From Pseudomonas sp. UYIF39 (lineage in GTDB: Bacteria; Pseudomonadota; Gammaproteobacteria; Pseudomonadales; Pseudomonadaceae): 64,000 bases of DNA. The translations under genes were made by a program, and so were the position numbers. This document shows, piece by piece, positions 8,501 to 18,784 of this stretch. Each line of letters begins with the position of its first letter. Position 1 is the stretch's first letter. The notes under the pieces were generated by a model. That model did not search any database and was not told the origin of the DNA. It was given only the letters and a program-made list of their open reading frames with translations. The stretch is taken from the NCBI RefSeq assembly GCF_029963765.1, contig NZ_JALBYU010000002.1, positions 248,001 to 312,000 of the forward strand, written 5' to 3'.

Positions 8501-8854
8501 ATGAGCTGCAACAGTCAGAAAATTCGCACGCTACGACAGCAGATCCCCTCGTTCGAGTGCGTGCCCGGCTGCCATGACTGCTGTGGGCCGGTAACCACCT
8601 CGCCGGAAGAAATGTCCCGCCTGCCGCGCAAGACCCGGGCCGAGCAGGACGCTGCGATGGACGAACTCAATTGCGTTCACCTCGGACCCAACGGCTGCAC
8701 CGTGTATGACGAGCGGCCGCTGATCTGTCGACTGTTTGGCACTACGAAGACCTTGCCGTGCCCGAATGGGCGGGGGCCGGTGGAGCTGATTCATCCGCGG
8801 GTCGAGAAGCAGATTCATGAGTACATGGCCAGCACCCGGCAAGTCCTCGTCTAA
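8501..8854 (+). CDS. YkgJ-family cysteine-cluster protein
   Basis: A 117-residue protein with the CxxxCxxCC pattern (CVPGCHDCCG, near residues 19-28) and further cysteines in ELNCVHLGPNGCTVYDERP and LICRLFG. This is the zinc or iron-sulfur binding arrangement of the YkgJ family, whose function is unknown. The ATG at 8501 starts just before the conserved region. A TTG five codons upstream is possible. No strong ribosome site is visible. Confidence 0.85.
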   Translation: MSCNSQKIRTLRQQIPSFECVPGCHDCCGPVTTSPEEMSRLPRKTRAEQDAAMDELNCVHLGPNGCTVYDERPLICRLFGTTKTLPCPNGRGPVELIHPRVEKQIHEYMASTRQVLV

Positions 8855-8875
8855 GCGGAGACCGAGTCGCCTGCC

Positions 8876-8934
8876 ATCGCGAGCAAGCTCGCTCCCACAG
8901 GTACAGCGTTGACCTTGTGGGAGCGAGCTTGCTC
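8876..8934. repeat. REP pair in outward orientation
   Basis: ATCGCGAGCAAGCTCGCTCC at the left and GTGGGAGCGAGCTTGCTCC at the right are inverted copies of the REP core separated by 17 bases. Their order is the reverse of that in the REPINs at 2215, 15774 and 20471. Confidence 0.9.
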
Positions 8935-8980
8935 CGGGCGGCGTTCCGACGATGGGGCCCGAACAGGCACCGCAAAACTC

Positions 8981-9469
8981 TCAGTCGGGAATTGGCAGGT
9001 TCAAGCTCTCTTTCACCTCTTCCATCACGATGTAGCTCTTGGATTCGCGCACATGCGGCAGCTTGAGCAGGATGTCGCCCAGCAGTTTGCGGTACGAGGC
9101 CATCTCGGAAATCCGCGCCTTCACCAGATAGTCGAAATCCCCTGACACCAAATGGCACTCCAGCACGTGGGGGAGTTTCAGGACCGCGCGTCGGAACTCT
9201 TCGAAAGTATCGCCGGATTTGTAGTCGAGGCTGATCTCGACGAACACCAGAAGACTACCCTTGAGGTGCTGCGGGTTGAGCCGGGCGTTGTAGCCCATGA
9301 TGATCCCTTCGCGCTCCAGCCGCCGGACCCGCTCGGTACACGGCGTGGTCGAGAGCCCGACCTTTTCCCCCAGCTCAGTGAAGGAAATGCGTCCGTCCGC
9401 TTGCAGGATCCGCAGGATGTTGCGGTCGATCTTGTCCAGCTCACGTTTGGTCTGAGTGTTGGTACGCAT
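8981..9469 (-). CDS. dadR: Lrp/AsnC-family regulator, DadR-like
   Basis: A 162-residue Lrp protein. It has an N-terminal helix-turn-helix (LDKIDRNILRILQADGRISF, then TELGEKVGLSTTPCTERVRR) and a C-terminal RAM ligand domain (GDFDYLVKARISEMASYRKLL). It is divergent from dadA. In P. aeruginosa the equivalent regulator activates dadAX in response to alanine. The start at 9469 is the Met before RTNTQTKRELDKIDRN. Reading further upstream would run into the promoter region. Confidence 0.9.
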   Translation of the reverse strand: MRTNTQTKRELDKIDRNILRILQADGRISFTELGEKVGLSTTPCTERVRRLEREGIIMGYNARLNPQHLKGSLLVFVEISLDYKSGDTFEEFRRAVLKLPHVLECHLVSGDFDYLVKARISEMASYRKLLGDILLKLPHVRESKSYIVMEEVKESLNLPIPD

Positions 9470-9626
9470 AGGGGATGCGCCTCCGTGAAAAGCGTTTTTG
9501 CCGAGAATTCTCGCCAAATATAGGCACTTATATAGTGAAAAGCACTGCCTAATCTTTTTTACACTGCGCACATCAATGCTCGACAACTACGAACGTCAGC
9601 GGCAAGCCGCGATGAGGGATATGAAA
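9470..9626. promoter_or_regulatory. dadR-dadA divergent promoter region
   Basis: This AT-richer 157-base stretch separates the divergent dadR and dadA genes and includes TATAGTG (9531-9537) near the middle. Lrp-family proteins bind several degenerate sites in such regions. I cannot place individual DadR sites with confidence. Confidence 0.45.
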
Positions 9627-10931
9627 ATGCGCGTTATGGTCTTGGGTAGCGGCGTCATCGGTACCACCAGTGCTTACTATCTGGCGCGTGCCGGGTTTGA
9701 AGTGGTGGTCGTGGACCGTCAGCCGGCCGCTGCCATGGAGACCAGCTTCGCCAACGCCGGGCAGGTGTCGCCGGGTTATGCCTCGCCGTGGGCCGCGCCG
9801 GGCGTGCCGCTCAAGGCCATCAAGTGGCTGTTGCAGCGCCACGCACCGCTGGCGATCAAGGCCACCGCCGACATCGACCAATACCTGTGGATGGCGCAAA
9901 TGCTGCGTAACTGCACCGCCAGCCGTTATGCGGTGAACAAGGAGCGCATGGTCCGACTGTCCGAGTACAGCCGTGACTGCCTCGACGAATTGCGCGCCGA
10001 AACCGGCATCGCCTACGAAGGCCGTAGCCTCGGGACTACCCAACTGTTCCGCACCCAGGCTCAACTCGATGGCGCCTGGAAAGACATCGCCGTGCTGAAA
10101 GAGTCCGGCGTGCCGTTCGAACTGCTCGACCGCGCCGGCATTGCCCGCGTTGAGCCGGCGCTGGCCAGCGTCACCGACATCCTCGCCGGTGCCCTGCGCC
10201 TGCCGAACGACCAGACCGGCGATTGCCAGATGTTCACCACCCGCCTGGTCGAAATGGCTACCAAGCTGGGTGTGGAATTCCGCTTCGACCAGGACATTCA
10301 GCGCCTCGACTATGCCGGTGATCGCATCAACGGCGTATGGATCGACGGCAAGCTGGAAACCGCTGACCGTTACGTGTTGGCCCTGGGCAGCTATTCACCG
10401 CAACTGCTCAAGCCGCTGGGCATCAAGGCGCCGGTGTATCCGCTCAAGGGTTATTCCTTGACCGTGCCGATTACTAACCCGGCGATGGCCCCGACCTCGA
10501 CTATCCTCGACGAGACCTACAAGGTCGCGATCACCCGTTTCGACAACCGCATCCGCGTCGGCGGCATGGCTGAAATAGCCGGTTTTGACCTGTCGCTGAA
10601 CCCGCGTCGGCGCGAAACCCTGGAGATGATCGTCAACGACCTCTATCCTCAGGGCGGCGATCTGGCCCAGGCGAGTTTCTGGACCGGTCTGCGTCCGACT
10701 ACGCCGGACGGCACGCCGATTGTTGGCGCAACCCCGTTCAGCAATCTGTTTTTGAACACCGGTCACGGTACGCTCGGTTGGACCATGGCGTGCGGTTCCG
10801 GTCGCTTGCTGGCTGATCTGATGGCGAAGAAAACGCCGCAAATCAGCGCCGAAGGCCTCGATATTTCCCGTTATGGAAAAAAACTTCAGGAGTCTGCAAA
10901 ACATGTCAATCCAGCGCCAGCTCACCAATGA
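9627..10931 (+). CDS. dadA: D-amino acid dehydrogenase, small subunit
   Basis: A 434-residue FAD enzyme that oxidises D-amino acids, mainly D-alanine, to keto acids and passes electrons to the respiratory chain. It starts [20 protein letters not shown], the FAD-binding motif, and shows [19 protein letters not shown] and the C-terminal [16 protein letters not shown]. The ATG at 9627 matches the normal family start and has AGGG about nine bases upstream. In-frame Mets at 9612 and 9621 are less likely. It overlaps the RidA gene by 29 bases and lies upstream of dadX. Confidence 0.96.
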   Translation: MRVMVLGSGVIGTTSAYYLARAGFEVVVVDRQPAAAMETSFANAGQVSPGYASPWAAPGVPLKAIKWLLQRHAPLAIKATADIDQYLWMAQMLRNCTASRYAVNKERMVRLSEYSRDCLDELRAETGIAYEGRSLGTTQLFRTQAQLDGAWKDIAVLKESGVPFELLDRAGIARVEPALASVTDILAGALRLPNDQTGDCQMFTTRLVEMATKLGVEFRFDQDIQRLDYAGDRINGVWIDGKLETADRYVLALGSYSPQLLKPLGIKAPVYPLKGYSLTVPITNPAMAPTSTILDETYKVAITRFDNRIRVGGMAEIAGFDLSLNPRRRETLEMIVNDLYPQGGDLAQASFWTGLRPTTPDGTPIVGATPFSNLFLNTGHGTLGWTMACGSGRLLADLMAKKTPQISAEGLDISRYGKKLQESAKHVNPAPAHQ

Positions 10932-11256
10932 GCGCATGAGCCAGATCGTAGTTCACAGCGGTACCGTGTATCTGGCAGGGCAGGTCGGCGACGATATGAA
11001 CGCCGGGATTGAACAGCAGACCCGTGAAACGCTTGCCAACATCGAGCGTTTGCTGGATCTGGCCGGGACCGACAAAAGCCGTTTGCTGTCGGTGACAATT
11101 TACTTGAAAGACATTGATGCACACTTTGAAGGAATGAACGCGGTCTGGGACAAGTGGCTGCCAAAAGGCGTCGCACCGGCCCGTGCCACCGTTGAGTCGA
11201 AGTTGTGCGAACCGGAAATCCTGGTTGAGCTGTCGGTTGTCGCCGCTCTGCCATAA
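10903..11256 (+). CDS. RidA-family protein (reactive imine deaminase)
   Basis: A 117-residue RidA/YjgF-fold protein with [15 protein letters not shown], the [20 protein letters not shown] helix, and the C-terminal [18 protein letters not shown] containing the substrate arginine. Such proteins hydrolyse 2-imino acids released by FAD amino-acid oxidases, which fits its place between dadA and dadX. AGGAG at 10888-10892 supports the start at 10903, inside the end of dadA. Confidence 0.92.
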   Translation: MSIQRQLTNERMSQIVVHSGTVYLAGQVGDDMNAGIEQQTRETLANIERLLDLAGTDKSRLLSVTIYLKDIDAHFEGMNAVWDKWLPKGVAPARATVESKLCEPEILVELSVVAALP

Positions 11257-11352
11257 GCCCGTCAGAAAGATCCCTCTCCCGGTGCTACTGGCGGTTCACG
11301 CCGTCAGCCAGCGCCGGTTTTTCTTCCCATGACCGCCTAGAAGTCTGCCGCC

Positions 11353-12426
11353 ATGCGTCCAGCCCGTGCCCTGATCGACCTTCAAGCCCTGCGTCACAAC
11401 TACCAAATCGCCCGTGAAGTCACGGGGGCCAAGGCCCTCGCGGTGATCAAGGCCGATGCCTACGGCCATGGCGCGGTGCGTTGCGCCCAGGCGCTGGAAG
11501 ACGAGGCGGACGGGTTTGCCGTGGCCTGCATTGAAGAAGCGTTGGAGCTGCGAGCCGCGGGCATTCGTGCGCCGGTGTTGTTGCTGGAAGGTTTTTTCGA
11601 GGCCGATGAGTTGGCGCTAATCGTCGAGCATGACTTCTGGTGCGTGGTGCATTCGCTGTGGCAACTCGAAGCGATCGAGAAGGCTGCATTGAGCAAGCCG
11701 ATCACGGTCTGGCTCAAACTGGATTCGGGCATGCATCGGGTGGGCTTGCATCCAAAGGATTATCAGGCGGGCTATCAACGGCTGCTGGCCAGCGGCAAGG
11801 TGGCGAAGGTTGTACTGATGAGCCACTTCGCCCGGGCCGATGAGCTGCACAGTCAGGCCAGTGTCGAACAGGTTGCGGTGTTCGAAGCGGCGCGCCAGGG
11901 CTTGTCGGCCGAGGTCAGCCTGCGCAATTCGCCGGCAGTGCTCGGTTGGCCGCAGATTCCGAGTGATTGGGTTCGCCCGGGCATCATGCTTTATGGTGCC
12001 ACGCCGTTTGAAGAAGCCAACGCCGTGGCATCCCGCCTGCAACCGGTGATGACCCTCGAATCGAAAGTGATTTGCGTGCGTGAACTACCGGCCGGCGAGC
12101 CGATCGGTTATGGCGCCAATTTCATCACCCAGAAACCGATGCGCGTGGGCGTGGTGGCCATGGGTTACGCCGATGGCTACCCCCGTCAGGCGCCGACCGG
12201 TACGCCCGTGATGGTTGCCGGGCAGCGCAGCCAGTTGATTGGCCGGGTGTCGATGGACATGCTCTGCATCGACCTGACCGATGTGCCGCAAGCCGGCCTC
12301 GGTTCGACCGTCGAGTTGTGGGGCAAAAACATTCTCGCCAGTGACGTGGCCGCGGCCGCGGGCACGATTCCTTATCAGATCTTCTGCAACTTGCGCCGGG
12401 TGCCAATGCTCTATTCCGGGGCTTAG
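11353..12426 (+). CDS. dadX: Catabolic alanine racemase
   Basis: A 357-residue PLP enzyme interconverting L- and D-alanine. The PLP lysine lies in [15 protein letters not shown] (about K33). The second catalytic base is the tyrosine in IGYGANF, and MGYADGYPR follows. Its place downstream of dadA makes it the catabolic DadX, which feeds D-alanine to the dehydrogenase, rather than the biosynthetic Alr. It starts 96 bases after the RidA gene and is probably in the same operon. Confidence 0.95.
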   Translation: MRPARALIDLQALRHNYQIAREVTGAKALAVIKADAYGHGAVRCAQALEDEADGFAVACIEEALELRAAGIRAPVLLLEGFFEADELALIVEHDFWCVVHSLWQLEAIEKAALSKPITVWLKLDSGMHRVGLHPKDYQAGYQRLLASGKVAKVVLMSHFARADELHSQASVEQVAVFEAARQGLSAEVSLRNSPAVLGWPQIPSDWVRPGIMLYGATPFEEANAVASRLQPVMTLESKVICVRELPAGEPIGYGANFITQKPMRVGVVAMGYADGYPRQAPTGTPVMVAGQRSQLIGRVSMDMLCIDLTDVPQAGLGSTVELWGKNILASDVAAAAGTIPYQIFCNLRRVPMLYSGA

Positions 12427-12553
12427 GTCAAAGCACGCCGACCGAAAGTCGCTTCACCGAACAGGATTCAGGTCCAAGTGTTGTAAATACTGAACGCTGT
12501 CGCCATGATATCGCTCAATATTCCAACAACCTGAATCCCTGGAGGCTCCAGCA

Positions 12554-13102
12554 TTGGACGTCGGTGAACGACTGCAATCCATCCGTAAGCTCAAAGGACT
12601 TTCCCAGCGTGAACTCGCCAAACGCGCGGGTGTCACCAACAGCACGATTTCGATGATCGAGAAGAACAGCGTCAGTCCCTCGATCAGTTCGCTGAGGAAA
12701 GTACTGGGCGGGATTCCCATGTCCATGGTCGAGTTCTTTTCCGAAGAAATCCTGCAGGAAAAACCGACGCAGATCGTCTACAAAGCCAACGAGCTGATCG
12801 ATATTTCCGATGGCGCAGTGACCATGAAACTGGTCGGTCGGGCGCACCCGAGCCGGGCTATCGCCTTCCTCAATGAAATCTACCCGCCTGGCGCCGACAC
12901 CGGTGACGAGATGCTCACCCATGAGGGCGAGGAAACCGGGATTTTGCTCGAAGGTCGACTTGAACTGGTGGTGGGGCTTGAAACTTTTGTGCTCGAAGCG
13001 GGCGATAGCTACTACTTTGAAAGTACTAAACCACACCGTTTCCGTAATCCGTTCGATGCGCCAGCGCGACTAATCAGCGCAGCCACGCCCGCGAATTTCT
13101 AA
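12554..13102 (+). CDS. pauR: PauR, HTH-cupin repressor of polyamine catabolism
   Basis: A 182-residue protein with an N-terminal XRE helix-turn-helix (ERLQSIRKLKGLSQRELAKR, then AGVTNSTISMIEKN) and a C-terminal cupin (EMLTHEGEETGILLEGRLEL, SYYFESTKPHRFRNP). This is the PuuR/PauR architecture, in which the cupin senses putrescine and derivatives. The start is TTG at 12554, with GGAGG at 12541-12545. No upstream in-frame ATG fits better. The PuuR-like palindrome before kauB is a likely target. Confidence 0.92.
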   Translation: MDVGERLQSIRKLKGLSQRELAKRAGVTNSTISMIEKNSVSPSISSLRKVLGGIPMSMVEFFSEEILQEKPTQIVYKANELIDISDGAVTMKLVGRAHPSRAIAFLNEIYPPGADTGDEMLTHEGEETGILLEGRLELVVGLETFVLEAGDSYYFESTKPHRFRNPFDAPARLISAATPANF

Positions 13103-13272
13103 GAGAAGAGGCGTCCTGCCGGCATGGCTGAGGCGCCCGGACCGTTTTTCCATTGCGCAACAAAACCCCTTCGACTTTGGGGTTGTTTCAGTGTGACGGG
13201 GTTACCGTTATACTTGCGCCCGCCTGCGAACCGTGGCCGTAGGCGTGACTAGCCACCATTGAGGGTGAACGC

Positions 13273-13698
13273 GTGAATCTAATTATGAAAATGCTGGCCG
13301 TACCAGCAACCGTATTGGCCCTATGGGCAGTCAGCGCACAAGCAGCGACGAACGACGATATTGCAAAACGCCTTGAGCCCGTCGGCCAGGTCTGTGTGAC
13401 CGGTAAAGAGTGCAAGGGGATGGAAGTTGCTGCTTCGGCGGGTGGCGGTGATGCCAAGACCCCTGACTCAGTGATTGCAAAACATTGCAACGCTTGCCAC
13501 GGCACTGGCCTGTTGGGCGCGCCGAAAATCGGTGACACCGCAGCGTGGAAAGAACGTGCCGATCACCAGGGCGGCCTCGATGGCATCCTGGCCAAAGCCA
13601 TTACCGGTATCAACTCGATGCCGCCTAAAGGCACTTGTGCAGATTGCACCGACGCCGATCTCAAAGGCGCCATCCAGAAGATGTCCGGCCTGAAATAA
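13273..13698 (+). CDS. cycB: Cytochrome c5
   Basis: A periplasmic monohaem cytochrome of 141 residues. It has a signal peptide ending about SAQA (residue 24), the haem site CNACH at 72-76 and a distal methionine in NSMPPKG. Two extra cysteine pairs (CVTGKEC and CADC) suit the disulfide of cytochrome c5. It carries electrons between respiratory complexes. The GTG at 13273 has GAGGG eight bases upstream. An ATG at 13285 is a possible alternative start. Confidence 0.92.
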   Translation: MNLIMKMLAVPATVLALWAVSAQAATNDDIAKRLEPVGQVCVTGKECKGMEVAASAGGGDAKTPDSVIAKHCNACHGTGLLGAPKIGDTAAWKERADHQGGLDGILAKAITGINSMPPKGTCADCTDADLKGAIQKMSGLK

Positions 13699-13713
13699 GC
13701 CTTCATCTTCAGC

Positions 13714-13740
13714 AAAAAGCCGCTTTCGAGCGGCTTTTTT
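13714..13740 (+). terminator. Intrinsic terminator after cycB
   Basis: AAAAAGCCGC-TTTCGA-GCGGCTTTTTT forms a GC stem followed by a T-run, 16 bases after the cycB stop codon. Confidence 0.93.
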
Positions 13741-13832
13741 GTGCCTGCGATTTACGCCTGAGACTGTTCATTGAAGCAAAGACCCGGCAAGCTCGGTCCA
13801 ACCCCAGTTCACGGAATGTAAGGGAGGATCAG

Positions 13833-15755
13833 ATGGTGCAGCTGTGTTCTATCGAGCAAGCGGTCGATGATGTCTTGGCACGGTTGCCGGCGCATATCCA
13901 CATGGGCCTGCCCCTTGGTCTGGGCAAACCCAACCATTTCGTCAATGCGCTGTTTCAACGTGTCGCGCGGTTGCCCGAGCGGCAGCTGACGATCTACACC
14001 GCCCTTTGTCTCGGTCGTCCTGCGTTGGGCGACGGCTTGCAAAAACGCTTTCTCGAACCCTTCATCGAGCGGGTTTTTGGCGATTATCCGGAACTGGATT
14101 TCCTGGCCGAGCTGCATCGCGACAGCCTGCCGCCCAACATCCATGTTCAGCAATTCTTCATGCAGCCCGGCAGCCTGCTCCACAGCGCACAGGCCCAGCA
14201 GGATTACATCAGCAGCAATTACAGCCACGCCGCGCGGGACATCAACGCGGCCGGATTGAACCTGGTGGCGCAATTGGTGGCGAGCCACAGCGAACATCCC
14301 GACCGCCTGAGCCTGAGCTGCAACCCGGATATCACCCTCGACCTGTTCCCCATGATCGCCAAGCGTCGGGCGGCGGGGGAGACGATCCTGCTGGTGGGCC
14401 AGGTGCACAATGATTTGCCCTACATGCCGGGGGACGCGGAAGTCGGCATGGACGCTTTCGACCTACTGATCGACGAGAAGGACAGCACCACGCTGTTCTC
14501 CACGCCGAACATGCCGGTGGGTTTCCAGGATCACTTCATTGGGCTGCACGTCAGCACGCTGGTGCGCGACGGCGGCACCCTGCAGATCGGCATCGGTGCC
14601 ATAGGTGATGCCCTGATCGCTGCGCTGCTGGCACGGCAGGCCGACAATGACGGTTACAAGGCGTTGCTGGCGGACGTGAATCTCAGCCAGTGGGCGCAAC
14701 TCATCGACCGCGAAGGCGGCGTCGAACCTTTCGCCAAAGGCCTTTACGGTTGCAGCGAAATGTTCGTCAACGGCTTGCTGGTGCTGGCCGACGCCGGGAT
14801 CGTGCGGCGCAAGGTCTACCCGGACGTGCCGACCCAGCAACAGGCCAATGCCGGCACCCTCGACGAGGCCGCACAAACCGATGGCATCTCGGTGCATGGC
14901 GGTTTCTTCCTTGGGCCGCGCAGTTTCTATGAGCGCCTGCGCGAGCTGCCGCACAGCAAGCGGCTCGAATTCAACATGACCCGCATCAGCTACATCAACG
15001 AGCTCTACGGTCAGGAAGAACTCAAACGCTTGCAGCGCCTGGATGCGCGTTTCATCAACACCGTGTTTACCATGACCTTGCTGGGTGCCGGCGTGGCCGA
15101 TCAGCTCGAAGACGGGCGGGTGCTCAGCGGTGTCGGCGGGCAGTACAACTTCGTCGCCCAGGGGCATGCGCTGGAGGGCGCGCGGTCGGTGCTGCTGTTG
15201 CGCAGCTGGCGTGAGTCGGGCGGTGAGGTCAGTTCGAACATCGTCTGGGAGTACGGCCATTGCACGATCCCGCGACACCTGCGAGACATTGTGGTTACCG
15301 AGTACGGCATCGCCGATCTGCGGGGCAAGACCGATGCGGCGGTGATCGAGGCGTTGTTGAATATCAGTGACTCACGTTTCCAGCCGGGGTTGATCGAACT
15401 GGCGCAGAACGTTGGCAAGTTGCCGAAGGGTTTCCGCATCGATCCGCGTTTCGCCGACAACAGCCCGGAGCGCTTGCAGGCGATTCAGGCGCTCCATCCG
15501 AATTTGTTTCCGGAGTATCCGCTGGGGTGTGATTTCACTGAGGTGGAGAGGGATCTATTGCGGGCGCTGAACTGGCTGAAGAGCAAGCTCAAGCTCACGG
15601 AGATTCTGGAGCTGGGCAAGGCTGCGCTGGATGCGCCAGAGGCTTCGGCGTTTCCTGAGCATCTGGAGCGGATGCAGTTGACCAACCCGGAAGGGTTGAA
15701 AGAGGATTTGTTTCAGCGGTTGTTGCTCACCGGCCTCAAAGCCACCGCTTTGTAA
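13833..15755 (+). CDS. Acetyl-CoA hydrolase/CoA-transferase family protein
   Basis: A 640-residue protein of the acetyl-CoA hydrolase/transferase family. An N-terminal CoA-transferase-like domain (HIHMGLPLGLGKPNHFVNAL) is followed by GTLQIGIGAIGDALIAALLA and a C-terminal domain (YNFVAQGHALEGARSVLLL, then VVTEYGIADLRGKTD). It is longer than the ~500-residue succinyl-CoA:acetate transferases, and substrate is not predictable. GGGAGG seven bases before the ATG at 13833 decides the start. An open frame continues upstream into the cycB terminator and is not credible. Confidence 0.87.
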   Translation: MVQLCSIEQAVDDVLARLPAHIHMGLPLGLGKPNHFVNALFQRVARLPERQLTIYTALCLGRPALGDGLQKRFLEPFIERVFGDYPELDFLAELHRDSLPPNIHVQQFFMQPGSLLHSAQAQQDYISSNYSHAARDINAAGLNLVAQLVASHSEHPDRLSLSCNPDITLDLFPMIAKRRAAGETILLVGQVHNDLPYMPGDAEVGMDAFDLLIDEKDSTTLFSTPNMPVGFQDHFIGLHVSTLVRDGGTLQIGIGAIGDALIAALLARQADNDGYKALLADVNLSQWAQLIDREGGVEPFAKGLYGCSEMFVNGLLVLADAGIVRRKVYPDVPTQQQANAGTLDEAAQTDGISVHGGFFLGPRSFYERLRELPHSKRLEFNMTRISYINELYGQEELKRLQRLDARFINTVFTMTLLGAGVADQLEDGRVLSGVGGQYNFVAQGHALEGARSVLLLRSWRESGGEVSSNIVWEYGHCTIPRHLRDIVVTEYGIADLRGKTDAAVIEALLNISDSRFQPGLIELAQNVGKLPKGFRIDPRFADNSPERLQAIQALHPNLFPEYPLGCDFTEVERDLLRALNWLKSKLKLTEILELGKAALDAPEASAFPEHLERMQLTNPEGLKEDLFQRLLLTGLKATAL

Positions 15756-15773
15756 CGACCAACACCAATCAAC

Positions 15774-15863
15774 TGTGGGAGCGAGCTTGCTCGCGATAGC
15801 GGCACATCAGCCAACAGAGATGTTGAATGTGATGGCCTCATCGCGAGCAAGCTCGCTCCCACA
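15774..15863. repeat. REPIN: inverted pair of REP sequences
   Basis: TGTGGGAGCGAGCTTGCTCG and its reverse complement enclose about 45 bases, with the same inward arrangement and length as the unit at 2215-2304. It lies between the convergent CoA-transferase and xpt genes. Confidence 0.93.
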
Positions 15864-15882
15864 TTGTTTTGCGGTGTGGCTT

Positions 15883-16485
<603 letters not shown>

Positions 16486-16512
16486 CTAAGGCTGGTTAAA
16501 AAGTAGTCGATT

Positions 16513-18522
16513 CTAGCGCTTTAACATCGCGCGTATATCCGCCAATGCCGTATTACCGCGAACAGCTTTGACTTCAACGGGCGTGTCGTCGTTGCCTTCC
16601 CAGGCCAGGTCGTCCGGCGGCAGTTCATCGAGGAAGCGGCTCGGTGCGCAATCGATGATCTCGCCGTATTGCTTACGCTTGGCGGCGAAGGTGAAGGCCA
16701 GGGTCTGACGCGCTCGGGTAATTCCGACGTAGGCCAGCCGGCGCTCTTCTTCGATGGTGTCGGCTTCGATGCTGGAACGGTGCGGGAGGATTTCCTCTTC
16801 CATGCCCATGATGAACACGTAAGGAAATTCCAGGCCCTTGGAGGCGTGCAGGGTCATCATTTGCACACCTTCGGCGCCGTCTTCCTCTTCCTGCTGGCGT
16901 TCGAGCATGTCGCGCAAAACGAGTTTGCCGATGGCGTCTTCGACGGTCATCTCGCCTTCTTCGTCTTTCTCCAGGGTGTTTTTCAACGCCTCGATCAAGA
17001 ACCAGACGTTACCCATGCGGTAATCGGCGGCCTTGTCGCTGGAGCTGTTGGTGCGCAGCCAGTTCTCATAGTCGATGTCCATGACCATGCTGCGCAGCGC
17101 CGAGATCGGGTCTTCGCCGGCGCACTGCTCGCGGACCTTGTCCATGAAGCGCTTGAAGCGCGACAGGCGATCGGTGAAGCGCGTATCCAGATGCTCACCC
17201 AGACCGATTTCGTCGGTGGCAGCGTACATCGAGATTTTGCGTTCGGTGGCGTAGTTGCCGAGCTTTTCCAGCGTGGTCGAACCGATCTCCCGGCGTGGGA
17301 CGTTGATCACCCGCAGAAAGGCGTTGTCGTCGTCCGGGTTCACGATCAGGCGGAAGTAGGCCATCAGGTCTTTCACTTCCTGACGTCCGAAAAAGCTGTT
17401 GCCGCCGGACAGGCGATACGGAATCTGGTGGTGTTGCAGCTTCAGCTCGATCAGCTTGGCCTGGTAGTTACCGCGGTACAGGATCGCGAAATCGCTGTAT
17501 GGACGGTCCGTGCGCAAGTGCAGGGTCAGCAACTCGACGGCCACGCGCTCGGCTTCGGCGTCTTCGTTGCGGCAACGGATCACGCGGATCTCGTCGCCGT
17601 GGCCCATCTCGCTCCACAGTTGCTTTTCGAATTCGTGCGGGTTGTTCGAGATCAGCACGTTGGCGCATCGCAGGATGCGGCTGGTGGAGCGATAGTTTTG
17701 CTCCAGCATCACCACTTTCAGGGACGGGTAATCATCCTTGAGCAGCATCAGGTTTTCCGGCCGCGCGCCGCGCCAGGCATAGATCGACTGGTCGTCATCG
17801 CCCACCACGGTGAACTGGTTGCGCGTGCCGATCAGCAGCTTCACCAGCAAATACTGGCTGGCGTTGGTGTCCTGGTATTCGTCCACCAGCAGGTAGCGGA
17901 CTTTGTTCTGCCATTTTTCGAGGATGTCGGCGTGTTCCTGGAACAGCTTCACCGGCAGCAGGATCAGGTCGTCGAAGTCCACCGCGTTGAACGCCTTGAG
18001 CGTGCGCTGATAGTGGGTGTAGACGATGGCGGCGGTCTGTTCCTTGGGGTTGCGCGCGTTTTCCAGGGCTTCGGGCGGCAGGATCAGGTCGTTTTTCCAC
18101 GACCCGATCATGTTCTTGATCTCGTCGACGCCGTCGTCGCCCGAGTATTCCTTCTGCATGATGTCGGTCATCAGGGCTTTGACATCGGTCTCGTCGAAGA
18201 TCGAGAAGCCCGGCTTGTAGCCCAGCCGCACGTGTTCCTTGCGGATGATGTTCAGGCCCAGATTGTGGAAGGTGCAGACGGTCAGGCCGCGGCCTTCGCC
18301 GCCCTTGAGCAAGGTGCCGACCCGTTCCTTCATCTCCCGCGCGGCCTTGTTGGTAAAGGTCATGGCAACGATGTACTGGGCGCGAATGCCGCAATTCTGG
18401 ATCAAGTGGGCGATCTTGCGCGTGATCACGCTGGTCTTGCCGGAGCCTGCGCCGGCGAGCACCAAAAGAGGGCCGCCGACGTAGCTCACGGCTTCTTGCT
18501 GCCGGGGATTGAGTCGGGACAT
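16513..18522 (-). CDS. rep: ATP-dependent DNA helicase Rep
   Basis: A 669-residue superfamily 1A 3'-5' helicase that helps replication forks pass bound proteins. The motifs are in order: Q motif LNPRQQEAV, Walker A LAGAGSGKTSVI, VDEYQDTN (motif II), QSIYAWRGA (III), MLEQNYRST (IV), and MTLHASKGLEF with YVGITRARQ (V-VI). The C-terminus ends shortly after residue 660, as in Rep rather than the longer UvrD. Confidence 0.96.
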   Translation of the reverse strand: MSRLNPRQQEAVSYVGGPLLVLAGAGSGKTSVITRKIAHLIQNCGIRAQYIVAMTFTNKAAREMKERVGTLLKGGEGRGLTVCTFHNLGLNIIRKEHVRLGYKPGFSIFDETDVKALMTDIMQKEYSGDDGVDEIKNMIGSWKNDLILPPEALENARNPKEQTAAIVYTHYQRTLKAFNAVDFDDLILLPVKLFQEHADILEKWQNKVRYLLVDEYQDTNASQYLLVKLLIGTRNQFTVVGDDDQSIYAWRGARPENLMLLKDDYPSLKVVMLEQNYRSTSRILRCANVLISNNPHEFEKQLWSEMGHGDEIRVIRCRNEDAEAERVAVELLTLHLRTDRPYSDFAILYRGNYQAKLIELKLQHHQIPYRLSGGNSFFGRQEVKDLMAYFRLIVNPDDDNAFLRVINVPRREIGSTTLEKLGNYATERKISMYAATDEIGLGEHLDTRFTDRLSRFKRFMDKVREQCAGEDPISALRSMVMDIDYENWLRTNSSSDKAADYRMGNVWFLIEALKNTLEKDEEGEMTVEDAIGKLVLRDMLERQQEEEDGAEGVQMMTLHASKGLEFPYVFIMGMEEEILPHRSSIEADTIEEERRLAYVGITRARQTLAFTFAAKRKQYGEIIDCAPSRFLDELPPDDLAWEGNDDTPVEVKAVRGNTALADIRAMLKR

Positions 18523-18784
18523 ACGAAATCAGGGAGTCGTTTGTGAAATGGGCCGGCATTTTAACAGGCTCAGCGAATTGTGCTGCTCTCTCCGACTTGT
18601 GATGCAACACGCTATCTATATTTGCCGGTTTTGATACTTTCACGCAGGATGCGCGGTGAGTTTCGTCTAATGTTCGTAATTTCGGATACAAAGCCGCGTT
18701 TGATAACCGAGGTCAGTTGGTCATTGGTTGCCGGCGCTGCATAATGCCCGCCGCCTACATCTTTGCAGAGTCTAGGGAGCTAGC

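Noticed and set aside
16669..18546. 625-codon frame opposite rep
   Set aside because: It is antisense to a complete helicase, lacks a ribosome site and has shadow-like composition.
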